Shown piece by piece: positions 22,341 through 34,561 of a stretch of 64,000 nt of DNA. Numbering within the stretch: position 1 is the stretch's first letter; each line of letters starts with the position of its first letter. The notes under the pieces are model-generated. The model saw only the letters and a list, made by a program, of their open reading frames with translations, was not told where the DNA came from and made no database searches. The position numbers and the translations under genes are program-made. This DNA comes from Hevea brasiliensis (taxonomy: Eukaryota > Streptophyta > Magnoliopsida > Malpighiales > Euphorbiaceae): NCBI RefSeq assembly GCF_030052815.1, contig NW_026614807.1, forward strand, positions 186,001-250,000, read 5' to 3'.

Positions 22341-22550
22341 TTTTACCCCTCAGCTCAATTGGTAAGAGGCGAAGCAAACCCGTGAGGTGATATGGGTTCG
22401 AATCCTAGCTCTGCAGGGCAAAGGGATTGAACTCCACCAAAGCGGACAGTACCGATTTGAGTCGCATCGCCGGCCTCTAGGGGGGTACGCCGGCAAGATG
22501 GCAACCCATAGAGGGGCTTGAGCTGGGGCCCGCTAAGTCGGGGTGTGACA
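22341..22550. repeat. tRNA-like (SINE/TRIM-like) tail of Gypsy-C
   Basis: The plus strand has a box A-like AGCTCAATTGGTAAGAGG (22,352-22,369) and a perfect box B GGTTCGAATCC (22,395-22,405), about 27 bases apart, as in RNA polymerase III promoters of tRNAs and SINEs. It is more GC-rich than its surroundings. There is no cloverleaf and no A- or T-rich tail. It ends in TGTGACA against the GTGCC target copy, so it may instead be the end of another LTR-type element. Confidence 0.5.
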
Positions 22551-24011
22551 GTGCCAAGTGTCAAACCTATATGTAATCTTGATTTTAATCATCTTACATG
22601 ATTAAAAAATATTTGGCAAGCTTATGTGTTATGCCATGTGTCACCGTCTCATGGTGCCACGTATCACACTGCAAAATGTCCAAAATGCCCCTGTGTCTTA
22701 ATTTTGAGTTCTCAACCCAAAATAATTATTTTTCTTCTTCTAATTAATTTATATCAAATATAAATTAATTAATTAATCTCTATTAATTAATTTCTCATTA
22801 ATTAAATTCATATTTAAACACTTTAAATATAAATTTAACTTATATTATACATCCAATAATCTAGATTTGGTTTTAAGTCATGCTAGAGACTTTGCAAACT
22901 AATTGCAAACCAAACCTATTTAATTAATCAATTAAACTCTTTAATTAATTAATTAAATCATATTTAATTAGGTGATAACTTGTGTATGTGTGTGACTTAC
23001 TAGGCTCATCACTAATTGGCAATGAGACATGATATCAACTCTTAATATCATCAGAACTCTTTCTTACCATAAATGATTTCTCTAAATCATTTTATGAACC
23101 TCATAGACCATGGTTAACACCTAGCATAGCATGCCATGGCCACCCAATTAGTAATAAGGTTTACCTTAAATGAACTTATAATCATATGTTACCATGCACT
23201 AGAATCTCTCTGTTACAAAATCCCAACTCAAGCTGGAGTCATGGTTGATGTCAAACTCCATTTGCTATGAATATTATGTTCTCTTTTAATTCCAGTTCTT
23301 GATTAAAAGGATTTTCTCATCAAAAACTCTTTTCTGAATAAATCTATCTGTCCTGGCCAGGAACTTGAAACATCAAGAACAATTAAATGAACATAGGATT
23401 TTATCTTTATTTACTTAGAGGAACAGATTCCATCTTGATTAATACCTACCTCTATATATAACTAGTAGGAGCTAACACATGCCCATATACCCATACACAG
23501 TACAAGTATGAAAGCAGTATCAAACTCAAACTACCTATATACAAGATAACTGTGCTATCTCAGGTCTAAAGATTATATGCACTGATATGATTTATGACAA
23601 AACATTGACAAGAGTAAACTCCATGTGCTTGTCATAAGTGTCACTGGTTCGGCCTACTTATCATTTATAAGTGCCTATCATGTTTGTTATATGGCATGAG
23701 ACTCACCATTCCATCTTATTTATATCTCATATAAATAACTTGGGAACAAACATGAATACAATCTTTCTGGATAAGTCATGTCCTTATTATGAAGTATCCT
23801 CGATTGTGAACCTATTCATGATACTTCGTACTAGAAATATTGTCACTCATATTCTTAACAACTTAAGAATAATATTTCTAACAAAATATCAATGGACCTT
23901 TTCTATTACACATAAATATATTATGTAAATGGAAAAGTGGAAATGCCTTTTATTAATAAAATATGTATAAGATACATACTAAATGATATGCTCTAGGGCA
24001 TACTACTAACA
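22551..24011 (-). repeat. Copia-1 5' LTR, outer piece
   Basis: Continues from 18,730 and runs to the LTR terminus TACTACTAACA. It contains CTATATATAACTAG near 23,451 and TTAATTAA-rich stretches. The plus-strand frame 23,671-23,928 is the same antisense LTR frame as at 130-387. Confidence 0.92.
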
Positions 24012-25574
24012 GTTCTTTCATCCTTACACTTATATAGCTAGGTCACCACTTAAAACCCTTGTCAAATGTCACCTTTTGATTGGCTCTAGGTTTAATTGAC
24101 CCAATCACATTATGCTAAGTGTCAAACCTATATTTAATCTTAATTTTAATCATCTTACATTATTAAAAGATATTTGGCAAGCTTATGTGTAATGCCATGT
24201 GTCACCATCTCATGGTGCCACATGTCACCCTGTGAAATGACCAAAATGCCCCTGTGTCTTAATTTTGAGTTCTCAACCCAAAATAATTATTTCTCTTCTT
24301 CTAATCAATTTATATCAATTATAAATTAATTAATTAATCTCTATTAATTAATTTCTCATTAATTAAATTCATATTTAAACACTTTAAATATAAATTTAAC
24401 TTATATTGTACATCCAATAATCTAGATTTGGTTTCAAGTCATGCTAGGGACTTTGCAATCTAATTGCAAACCAAACATATTTAATTAATCAATTAAACTC
24501 TTTAATTAATTAATTAATTAAATCATATTTAATTTGGTGATTACTTGTGTATGTGTGTGACTTACTAGGCTCATCACTAACTGGCAATGAGACATGATAT
24601 CAACTTTTAATATCATCAGAACTCTTTCTTACCATAAATGATTTCTCTAAATCATTTTATGCACCTCATAGACTATGGTTAACACCTAGCATAGCATGCC
24701 ATGGCCACCCAATTAGTAATAAGGTTTATCTTAAATGAACCTATAAACATATGTTACCATGCACTAGAATCTCACTGTTACAAAATCCCAATTCAAGTTG
24801 GAGTCATGGTTTATGTCAAACCCCATTTGTTATGAATATTATGTTCTCTTTTGATTCCAGTTCTTGATTAAAAAGATTTTCTCATCAGAAACTCTTTTCT
24901 GATTAAATCTATCTGTCCTGGCTCGGAACTTGAAACATCAAGAACAATTAAATAAACATAGGATTTTATCCCCATTTACTTAGAGGAACAGATTCCATCT
25001 TGATCAACACCTACCTCTATATATAACTAGTAGTAGCCAACACATGCCCATATACCCATACATAGTATAATTATGAAAGTAGTATCAAACTCAAACCACC
25101 TATATACAAGATAACTATGCTATCTCAGATCTAAAGATTATATGCACTGATATAATTTATGATAATACATTTACAAGAGTAAACTCCATGTGCTCATCAT
25201 AAATATCACTGGTTCGGCCTACTTATCATGTATAAGTGCTTATCATGTTTGTTATATGACATGAGGCTTACCATTCTATCTTATTTACATCTCATATAAA
25301 TAACTAGGGAACATACATGATTAAAATCTTTCTGAATAAGTCATGTCCTTATTATGAAGTATCATCGATTGTGAACCAATTTATGATACTTTGTGCTAGA
25401 AATACTGTCACTCATATTCTTAACAACTTAAGAATAGAATTTCTAACAAAATATCAATGGACCTTTTCTATTACACAAATATATTATATAAATGGAATAG
25501 TGAAAATGCCTTTTGTTAATAAAATATGTACAAGATACATACTAAATGATATGCTCTAAGGCATACTACTAACA
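24012..25574 (-). repeat. Copia-0 3' LTR (truncated by Copia-1 insertion)
   Basis: Matches 22,551-24,011 and the Copia-2 LTR with more differences. It ends TACTACTAACA followed by the polypurine tract complement ATCTCCCACT. The inner end of this LTR should lie left of the window. Confidence 0.9.
24029..24037 (-). promoter_or_regulatory. Copia LTR TATA box (Copia-0)
   Basis: The minus strand reads CTATATAAG, the plant TATA consensus. The same site is CTATTTAAG in Copia-2 (33,989-33,997 and 52,664-52,672). A CT-rich stretch follows, as expected for the start of the retrotransposon RNA. The promoter role is inferred. Confidence 0.55.
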
Positions 25575-26116
25575 ATCTCCCACTAGCACTAGAGCCATTC
25601 ATTACAATACCTTAGACCCATCTTCTCAAGATATCGGTCTAACTGAACTTGTGACAAAGGCTTAGTGAATGGATCAGCTGGATTTTTCAGCTGATGCTAT
25701 TTTCTGTATGGCTATATCGTTTGCCTAACTATCTCTCTGATAATATGATAGCGCCTTTCTATGTGTTTGGATTTCAAGTGAGACCGGGGTTCCTTATATC
25801 CAAACATCTTCTTTTGCAGCATCTGATGCAATAATATACTCAGCCTCTGTAGTGGAATCTACAGTTGTGCTCTGTTTGGAACTCTTCCAACTGACTGCAC
25901 CTCCATTACAAATGAACACATATCCAGAGGTAGACTTTCTATCATCGATATCTGATTGGAAATCAAATCAGTATAACCAACCAATTGCAAGTCTCCACCT
26001 CCATAAATCAAGAATAAATCCTTAGTTCTTCTCAAGTACTTAAGGATATTCTTGACTATCGATGTTCCAAACTCGATTGGATTAATACCGCTAGTCAAAC
26101 TAACGGATATGCGATA
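25575..26116 (-). pseudogene. Copia-0 RNase H and pol 3' end
   Basis: 25,859-26,098 encodes [23 protein letters not shown] and [16 protein letters not shown] shifted text of the Ty1-copia RNase H. A one-base loss turns TDSDFQSD into TDLISNQ. The rest down to the polypurine tract shows remnants of the terminal RNase H region (complements of PLTKP-like text) with more frame changes. It is interrupted upstream at CGATA by solo LTR F and continues at 30,165. Confidence 0.82.
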
Positions 26117-29100
26117 TGTAACACCCTAAGTTCGGTGAGTGCGTTATCATTCGGTGACCGGTGTTGTTCGGACAGCTAGGATGCCTAGAACTACACTTCA
26201 ATATGAGTGAGGAGACATAAAATAATGAAACACAAGAAAAGAAAATACAAGAAAAACAAAGGAAAAATAATAGCAAAGAAATGTGATCAAGTTAAGCGAG
26301 CCGGGAAACCTAGCGATGGGTGACCGCAACGGGAAGTCACGGCGTGGACCGTTGACTAGCCCTGGACTGCGGGGAACCCTGGAAAACATTTTTAGGACAT
26401 AAATAGACCCTTATTGAAGTATAAATCTCATTAGAAAGATTAAAGAAAAATTAAATAATTAGTACAAAGAAAAGTGAGAAATCGAAAAACAGACAAAACC
26501 CGGTGTTACCGAAAAATTGGGAACGTAATCCGAACAGGGGCATTATGGTCATTTGACATCCCGAATTGTCTTTTGACCTAAATGTCCATTAAAAATAAAT
26601 AATATTACAGTTAGAAAATGAAATGAAAAATTAATTTGGTGGTACCTAAAATAAATAGCTAAAATCAAGGGTTTAATGTGGGATTAAGTGAAAGTTTAGC
26701 TTAAAGTATGATTTAATTTTTTAGTGGACCACTAAGGGAATTAATTAAACACATAGTGGGACATGTGTACACTTAATATGCAGCTGAAACTCCATCTTCT
26801 CCACATGAATTCAACATTGCCGTGAATGAAGGTGAGAGGAAACTCCATAGCCATTTTTCATGCAAGCTTTCTTAACTCTCCATTTTCAACTCCAACCTCT
26901 TAGGTTTCTTCATTAAACTTTGTCTACACATCACAAGGAAGATATTGATACCAATTTTGAGAAGTTTGGTGAAGGTTTAGCAAGTTACAATCAAAGGTAA
27001 GTTTACATTTTTTGAGAATTCCTTTGTTAAGTTTTGTATGCATGTTATGGGTGTTGGTTTGGTGAAGGAAAATTTTGAGTTTGAAGAGTTATTGTTGTTT
27101 TCATTTTGGATAGCCATGAGTCACGTTTTTGATGAGATATTTGTGCATATAATTGATGAGAAATAATGTTGATCATGGTGATTTAGTAACCTAGTGAATT
27201 ATTTCATGTTTATATGGTGATTTATGCACTTGGATGGGAATTGGTGACTTGGACGGCACTTTGATGTTGAAGAAGATTTGCGGCAGCTTGGGAACACTTG
27301 AGTAATTGTATGTATTGAAGGAAGTGTGGGCAGAATATTGACCTAGAAGGATTGATGATATATATGTAGATTGATATTGAAAAGTGTATGTAAGGTTTGT
27401 AATGGTTAGGTGTGTATGTAATGGTACTTAGAAATTGTAAATGTGAATTATACTTGGTGTGTTGAGGGTAATGGTAATCTGCCCAAAATAATGTTAATGT
27501 AAAGTAGAAAATGCTTTTGGTAATGTACCAAAACAGATTGGTAGGGTATGGAAGTAAACTTTGCAAGGTAAATATGTGTTTGAAGTGGGGTGTGAAAGGC
27601 ATAGTGAGGTCAGTGTACATTTTAGCCTATAACCTTAAATGTGTAACCTCAATTGGTATGAGACCAATTGGAGGTGAAACTAGGCACAAAATGTGCCAAC
27701 TTTCATTGAGAAAACATACCAAAATTCTGCTTGCAAGGTGACCTAAGAAAATGACCAATTCGGATTAGGTGCAATTAGGACCTGAAAAATGACCAATTGG
27801 GCAGCAGTAAGTGTTTAGGCCATAACTCACTCAAACCAGGTCCAATTGACCTGAAATTTTGACCAAGCATAGTTAAGACCCATACCTACAAGTCTTATGA
27901 AGACACCAAAGCCCAGAAATGACCATAAGCAAGTCAAACAACTTGCACAAGTTCGGGTCCAAAAACTGGCCGAACCAGAGTTGACCAAATTGACCTAAAA
28001 TTGACCTAAAATGGTACCATTTGACCAGCAATAGTATAATGACCATAACTTGGTCTACTTAACTCGGATTGACCTGAAATTTTGCCCCGCGTGCAATAAT
28101 ACCTAGATCTACAAGTTTGTAGTTTCGACCGAGACCCGAAAACCGAGGAACTAGATCGTCCGGTTAGGTCAAACCAAGATCCCTAATCCAAAGAATTTGC
28201 ACTAAAATGCACTAAACAAGGAACTGACTTTGGTAAAATGTACCAAACCTAAAACCCTATCGAATGTGACATATTAACGACACTAAGACCTAATTTACCT
28301 AAAATGCATCGAGGGTCGGTATATTAGGTGATTAAGCAAATAATAGCTTTCAAGGCATTATTTACCAAACACTATCGATAGAGACGATTTAATTTAATCA
28401 AACACTTCAAATTGTGTTTCTCGCCACCAAAGACTCGTGAAAAGGGAAGGAAACACCGAGTCCGGACTGTGAGACAAGTATCAAAGGTTTGTGCACAACT
28501 AGTTTTTAACTGATTTTGTTTGAATATTTCATATGATTAAATGACATACTTTCTTATGTATTATGTTTAATAAGCATTGGATTTAATTCAATGATTATTG
28601 AAATTTTTATAGTATATATGAATTTAGCTTTGTGAAATGGTATTTCCACACAGTATTAAGCATTGTTATGGATTAAATAAATTATGTTTTGGAAAATTGT
28701 GATAGAACATGTTTTGAATTGTGATGGTAATTTTCATGGAAAAATGCAAATTTATGATTTGAATTGTGTTGAGCATAAAAATTATTGGATATTGGAATTG
28801 ACTTTGAATCGAATTATATTGTGATTTATGCTCACTAAAAGGATTGTGATATTGTTTTATATCTCACTATAGATGCTTGACTAGGTTATTACCCGTCTCT
28901 CTCATTTGTTGAGAAGACAATAGAGTTAGTTGTGTTTTGATTACCATGGTGCGTACAGCTTAGATTTTCCTCTGATTTGAGGTTAGATCTAAGTTTATTT
29001 TATCGTTATGGCCCTTGCGTAAGATTCGTTATTGTCATGGTATCAGGCACGATGAATCGACCTCCCCGACCATAGGGAGTTAGAATCTGATTCGACCTCC

Positions 29101-30164
29101 CCGACCATAGGGAGTTAGAATCACATCGAATATGGCCCTTTCGGATTAGTCTTGCATGTTTAGTGAGATAAAGAATGATTTTTGAGATAAAGAATGAGTT
29201 TTGAGATACAGTATGATTTTTGAGATACAGTATGATTTTTGAAATACATAATGATTTTTGAGATACAGAATGGCTTTTGAATGGTAAGGAATTTTGATTT
29301 CAATTATGGTTTATGTATAATTGATTTCGTTAGAATTATTTAAATGGATAGTCATGATTTGATAAATTGAATTTTGTGATCAAAGTCATTTATATAAATG
29401 ATTTACATTATTGGCCATGAATATTTTGAGTTGTGGAATTTGATGAGTATTCAGATTTCCAAATTATTTACTATAAATTTTGTCAATGTATATTGTACTA
29501 TGTTTTAAATTATAGTTGTGCACCACTGAGTTCACCACTCGATAGCTTTGTATCTTGTCGCAGTAAGAAGAGCATAGAGCAGTAAGTAAATTTCCTTGAA
29601 GATATATTCAGATCAGCTCCAGGTATATCATAGGTATACCCATGTACATAGGTTTTGATGTAAGCATGTAATAATATGTATGTAAATTATTTGAGCAGTT
29701 GTATATAAAACTCTTGTAAAATATTTTGGTATGTAATTAAATGTAAATTATTGTAAATGTAAATTTGGGATTTCAATTATCTGAATAGTTTGTAATATAA
29801 ATTTTGAGTCTTGAAATGAATGAGATATTTCTTTATGATGGGATTAGTTTGAAAATGAATTGATTGTGTATTGAGAATTGAATTGTGAATTGAATTGAAG
29901 TTACTGAAGTTGTATTTGAGAAAACATATTGGGAGCATTTTTCTTTTGCAGGATTGAAGAACTGTTTTCTCAAAATACAATGGCACTTTGCGAAATTTTG
30001 AAAAAATTTTATAACACCAGATTTTAATCGATGATTTAAATTGCACGAAATTGTTTTAAAATCCCTTGTAGTATATCTAATGGGTTATCGGTAGGCGAAG
30101 TACGGTAATTCATTAGGTGTACTACGGGATCATGTTACATCTTACAGAGGAGTAGGGTGTGACA
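26117..30164 (+). mobile_element. Solo LTR F of a Gypsy-type element (4,048 bp)
   Basis: Begins TGTAACACCC and ends GGGTGTGACA, with the target duplication CGATA on both sides (26,112-26,116 and 30,165-30,169). No primer site, polypurine tract or coding frame is present, so it is a solo LTR left after LTR-LTR recombination. Its outer ends resemble the Gypsy-D LTR: its end contains GGGTTATCGGTAGGCGAAG, matching the start of that LTR in reverse. It holds two short tandem arrays near 29,059-29,122 and 29,170-29,285. Confidence 0.88.
29059..29285 (+). repeat. Two short tandem arrays in solo LTR F
   Basis: First, a unit of about 33 bp with CGACCTCCCCGACCATAGG occurs twice (29,059-29,122). Second, TTTTTGAGATACAGTATGA and variants occur about five times in a row (29,170-29,285). 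Confidence 0.85.
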
Positions 30165-31151
30165 CGATATCTAGCATAGTACACAATATTGAATACATTA
30201 AACTTCCAATAGCCGAAGCATATGGAATCCTGACCATTTTATCTCTTTCTTCAGGTGTCTTTGAAGACATCTCTTTAGAAAGGTGGATACCATGTCTCAC
30301 TGGCAACAATCCTCTCTTGGAATTAAGCATGTTAAACCTCTTTAACACCTTTTCCAAGTATAGACTTTGGGATAAACCAATTATTATTTTTGCTCTATCT
30401 CTATAGATGCGAATTCCAAGAATATAGGTTGCCTCCCCTAAGTCTTTCATGGAGAATGTATTTAACAACCATACCTTTACAGTTGTCAACATACCTGTGT
30501 GATTACCCATCAATAGTATGTCATCCACATATAAGAGAAGGAAAGTGATAGCACTGTCACTAACCTTCTTATATACACATGGCTCATCCTCATTTTTTAT
30601 AAAACCAAATGATTTAATGGCTTCATCAAAACGGATGTTCCAACTCCTCGAAGTTTGTTTTGACCATAAATGGATCGCATTAGCTTGCATACCTTGGAAC
30701 CATCTTGGGATTCAAAACCCATAGGTTGTTCCATGAAAATGTTTACTTCAATGTATCCATTGAGAAAAGTTGTTTTGACATCCATCTGCTAAATCTCATA
30801 ATCATAGTATGCAACTATTGCTAACAGAATCCTAATTGATTTAAGCATTGCAACAGGCAAGAAAGTCTCCTCATAGTCGATTCCTTGCCTTTGGCGAAAC
30901 CCTTTTGCTACTAGCCTTGCCTTATACATCTCTACCTTTTCATTAGAACCAATTTTCTTCTTGAAAACCCATTTGTTCCCTATAGGTACAATACCTTTAG
31001 GTGAGTCAACAAGATTCCAAACTTGATTCTTATACATGGAATCAATCTTGAATTTCATAACATTAATCCATTTTGAAGAGTCTATATCTGATATAGCTTC
31101 TACATAGGTAAGTAGATCATCTCTATGATTTACTTCTTCATGAGTAGACAA
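30165..31151 (-). pseudogene. Copia-0 reverse transcriptase
   Basis: Segments 30,142-30,690, 30,597-30,785 and 30,789-31,151 cover the Ty1-copia reverse transcriptase: [48 protein letters not shown] and the palm motif LLYVDDILLMGN, then SMKDLGEATYILGI. A stop follows YYDYEI (30,789) and a frameshift occurs near 30,660 (YGLKQ reads YGQNK). The palm Asp pair is intact. RNase H continues at 26,116 on the other side of solo LTR F. Confidence 0.88.
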
Positions 31152-32302
31152 CTCTTATTCTTCTTTATGAAGGAAACCATATCTCACTGGTGGGTGAGAT
31201 ACCCTGGTTGTTCTACGAGGAACAGTTGAAGATGTTTCATCAATGGGTGTAGGTTGACAAGATGGATCTATATCCATCTGATCTGTTGGTTGGTCAGAAT
31301 TCTCCAATTCTGACTCTATTTGCCTTCCTTTGTCTCCTTCTTGAACAAACTGTTATTCAAGAAATGTAGCATCTCTACTTATCACAACCTTTTGTGATGT
31401 AGGCAAATAAAAATAGTATCCTAAACTATCTTTTGGATATCCAACAAATCGACCCTTTTCTGATCTGGTTTCCAATTTATCAGTGTTCAGCTTTTTGATA
31501 TAAGCTAAACAACCCCAAATCTTAACAAGCTTAAGACTTGGTTTTCTTCCATGCCATATCTCATAAGGTGTGGAAGAAAATGATTTTAATGGAATCTTAT
31601 TTAGAATATACAAATCTGATTCTAATGCAAATCCCCAAAAGGAGATTGGCATATCAGTATAGCTCATCATACTACGTTCCATATCCAATAGGGTACGATT
31701 TATCCTTTTAGATACACCATTCAGCTGTGGTGTTCCTAGAGGAGTTAGCTGGGAAACAATGCCGTGCTCTCTCAAGTATTCATCAAATTTAGTACTCAAA
31801 TATTCACCTCCACGATCTGATCGAAGAGCTTTAATACTCTTTCCTGTTTGATTTTCTACTTCAGATTTAAATTCTTTGAACTTTTCAAAGGATTCATGTT
31901 TGTATTTCATCAAATACAAATACCCAAACCTTGATTTATCATTAGTAAAGGTAATAAAGTAATGAAAACTGCCTCTAGCCATTTCCTTAAATGGACCACA
32001 TACATCACTATGTATTAGCTCTAAAATATTTTCAACCCTTAGCCCTTGTCCAACAAAGGGTGATCTAGTCATTTTGCCCTGAAGGCAAGATTCACAAGTT
32101 GGAGTAGCTTAGAGCCTAATGAGGAAAGAATCTCCATTTTCTCTAGTTTTGCAATCCTATCTTCTGTAACATGACATAACATTAAGTGCCAAATATATTT
32201 TGAACTTGAGTTGATTTTCACCATGGCATTGCATTCATTTAGATTGCTTGTATTAGATTTGTATTTAACATTATTATCTAGATAATAAAGTCCATCATGC
32301 AT
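31152..32302 (-). pseudogene. Copia-0 integrase
   Basis: 31,353-32,072 holds the integrase core with HSDVCGPF, ALRSDRGGEYLS and a VSKRINRT segment, where the catalytic Glu of VSERRNR has become Lys. 32,069-32,302 carries the damaged GAG-pre-integrase and zinc region (DGLYYLDNN, CHVTEDRIAKLEKM). The linker to RT (31,152-31,352) has stops. The change at the catalytic Glu alone would inactivate it. The gene continues into protease at 53,237 after removal of Copia-2. Confidence 0.88.
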
Positions 32303-32461
32303 ATAACCCGAACCAACATATTTATTTCCAAAATAAATATTGCAAACATCATTTATAAACTAAAGTTCATAACCATCTCTAGTCAAACTAGATATAGAAA
32401 TGATGTTCTTAAAAGGCATCAGGTACATGCATAACCTTATTTAAATACAAAACATATCCAC
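32303..32461 (-). pseudogene. Copia-0 protease-integrase spacer
   Basis: Reads the region encoding SISSLTRDGYEL-type and LYVPDAFKNIIS-like text, with frame damage, and ends at TCCAC where Copia-2 inserted. It corresponds to 48,262-48,420 of Copia-2. Confidence 0.7.
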
Positions 32462-34561
32462 TGTTAGTAGTATGCCCTAAAGCATATCATTTAGTATGTA
32501 TCTTGTACATAATTTTATTAATAAAAGGCATTTTCACTTTTCCATTTACATAATATATTTATGTGTAATAGAAAAGGTCCATTGATATTTTGTTAGAAAT
32601 ATTATTCTTAGTTGTTAAGAATATGAGTGACAATATTTCTAGCACAAAGTATCATAAATAGGTTCACAATCGAGGATACTTCATAATAAGGACATGACTT
32701 ATCTAGAAAGATTGTATTCATGTTTGTTCCCAAGTTATTTATATAAGATATAAATAAGATGGAATGGTGAGTCTCATGCCATATAACAAACATGATAAGC
32801 ACTTATAAATTATAAGTAGGCCGAACCAGTGACACTTATGACAAGCACATGGAGTTTACTCTTGTCAATGTTTTGTCATAAATCATATCAGGCATATAAT
32901 CTTTAGACTGAGATAGTGATTATCTTGTATATAGGTAGTTTGAGTTTGATACTGCTTTCATACTTGTACTATGTATGGATATATGGGCATGTGTTGGCTC
33001 CTGCTAGTTATATATGGAGGTAGGTGTTGATCAAGATGGAATCTGTTCCTCTAAGTAAATAGAGATAAAATCCTATGTTCATTTAATTGTTCTTGATGTT
33101 TCAAGTTCTGCCAGACAGATAGATTTATTCGTAAAAGAGTTTCGATGAGAAAAATCTTTTAATCAAGAACTGGAATTAAAAGAGAACATAATATTCATAG
33201 CAAATGGAGTTTGACATAAACCATGACTCAGCTTGAGTTGGGATTTTGTAACAGAGAGATTCTAGTGCATGGTAACATATGATTATAGGTTCATTTAAGG
33301 TAAATCTTATTACTAATTGGGTGGCCATGGCATGCTATGCTAGGTGTTAACCATGGTCTATGAGGTTCATAAAATGATTTAGAGAAATCATTTATGGTAA
33401 GAAAGAGTTTTGATGATATTAAGAGTTGATATCATGTCTCATTGCCAATTAGTGATGAGCCTAGTAAGTCACACACATACACAAGTTATCACCTATTTAA
33501 ATATGATTTAATTAATTAATTAAAGAGTTTAATTGATTAATTAAATAGGTTTGGTTTGCAATTAATTGCAAAGTCCCTAGCATGACTTGAAACCAAATCT
33601 AGATTATTGGATGTGTAGTATAAATTAAATTTATATTTAAAGTGTTTAAATATAAATTTAATTGATGAGAAATTAATTAATAGAGATTAATTAATTAATT
33701 TATATTTGATATAAATTAATTAGAAGAAGAAAATAATTATTTTGGGTTAAGAACTCAAAATTAAGACACATGGGCATTTTGGTCATTTCACAGTGTGACA
33801 CGTGGCACCATGAGATGGTGACACATGGGATTACACATAAGCTTGCCAAATGTTTTTTTTTAATCATGTAAGATGATTAAAATCAAGATTAAATATAGGT
33901 TTGACGCGTGGCACAATGTTATTGGGTCACTTAAACCTAGAGCTAATCAAAAGGTGACATGTGGCTAGGGTTTAATGTGTTAACCTAGCTATTTAAGTGT
34001 GGTTATGAAAAGAAAAAATAACCAGCAGCCTCTCCTCTCATTTGTGACGCCACTTTGAGCCTCTCCAGCTCTTTCTATTCATTTATCATCAATTCAAAGA
34101 GATTAGCCATCAATCTCTTGAATTAAGAACACTAGAAATTGTTTCTAGTGTCCTGTTTATATCTCTAATCTCTTAAAAGGCAGAACTTGAATTTCTAATT
34201 AATAGAAAAAGCTTTAGAGGCTGTTCAAGGGCTGTCATAGGTGTTCTTGGTGTGGACAAGCTAAAGGGACAACATTTGGTGTCCTGAAGACGAATCTCAA
34301 AGGCGCAGACACGCTGCAGTGCATCAAGAGGTTAGTGTAATCGTTCTTGATTTAATCTAGGATTCTAAAATTAATCTGATTAATTTTAAAATCTTAAATG
34401 GCAAATACAGATCCAAAAACATATTAAAAGAGTTTTAATATGTTATTTATCGTTGAAATCAAATAGATAAAAATAAATCTTGCATGGTGCATGTGACCCT
34501 AGACGAAATTTTTTTGAATTCAATGGTATAATCTTGTGTTTTTCACGCTTCCGTTCCTTCA
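32462..34561 (+). repeat. Copia-2 5' LTR (2,100 bp)
   Basis: Starts TGTTAGTAGTATGCCC and ends CCGTTCCTTCA. TATA-like CTATTTAAG lies at 33,989-33,997, then a CT-rich stretch. No sense-strand gene. Confidence 0.94.
33989..33997 (+). promoter_or_regulatory. Copia-2 5' LTR TATA-like box
   Basis: CTATTTAAG, about 1.53 kb into the LTR and 565 bp before its end. It aligns with CTATATAAG of Copia-0. Its role as the element promoter is inferred from position and consensus. Confidence 0.5.

Larger units (their letters stand above)
18731..22550 (-). mobile_element. Gypsy-C: deletion derivative of a chromovirus-type Gypsy element with mismatched ends
   Basis: Flanked by GTGCC (18,726-18,730 and 22,551-22,555), so it behaves as one insertion. 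It has one full LTR (18,731-22,113), about 225 bp of internal remnant, then a 210 bp tail that ends CGGGGTGTGACA. The tail does not match the corresponding end of its own LTR (GGGAGGGTGTTACA). RT, RNase H, most of integrase, gag and one LTR are gone. Confidence 0.8.
1..24011 (-). mobile_element. Copia-1: Ty1-copia LTR retrotransposon, 3' LTR truncated by window edge, with two Gypsy insertions
   Basis: Minus-strand Ty1-copia element. Its 3' LTR ends at 470, the internal region is 471-5,798, and its 5' LTR begins at 5,799 and reaches its outer end (reverse complement of TGTTAGTAGTATGCCC) at 24,011. That 5' LTR is split by Gypsy-A (5,997-18,276) and Gypsy-C (18,731-22,550). Bases 1-470 and the matching part of 23,541-24,011 differ at nine positions by eye, so the element is fairly young. 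At 24,012 the sequence changes abruptly to the middle of another Copia LTR, showing insertion into Copia-0. The left target-site copy is outside the window. The domain order (gag, integrase, RT, RNase H) and Angela/TAR-like RT text support the family; the clade is an inference. Confidence 0.9.

Noticed and set aside
22351..22420. Possible tRNA gene
   Set aside because: Boxes A and B are present, but no acceptor stem or anticodon arm can be formed around them.
27222..27741. Frames in solo LTR F on both strands
   Set aside because: Composition-driven frames in AT-rich LTR sequence; no domain or conserved copy elsewhere in the window.
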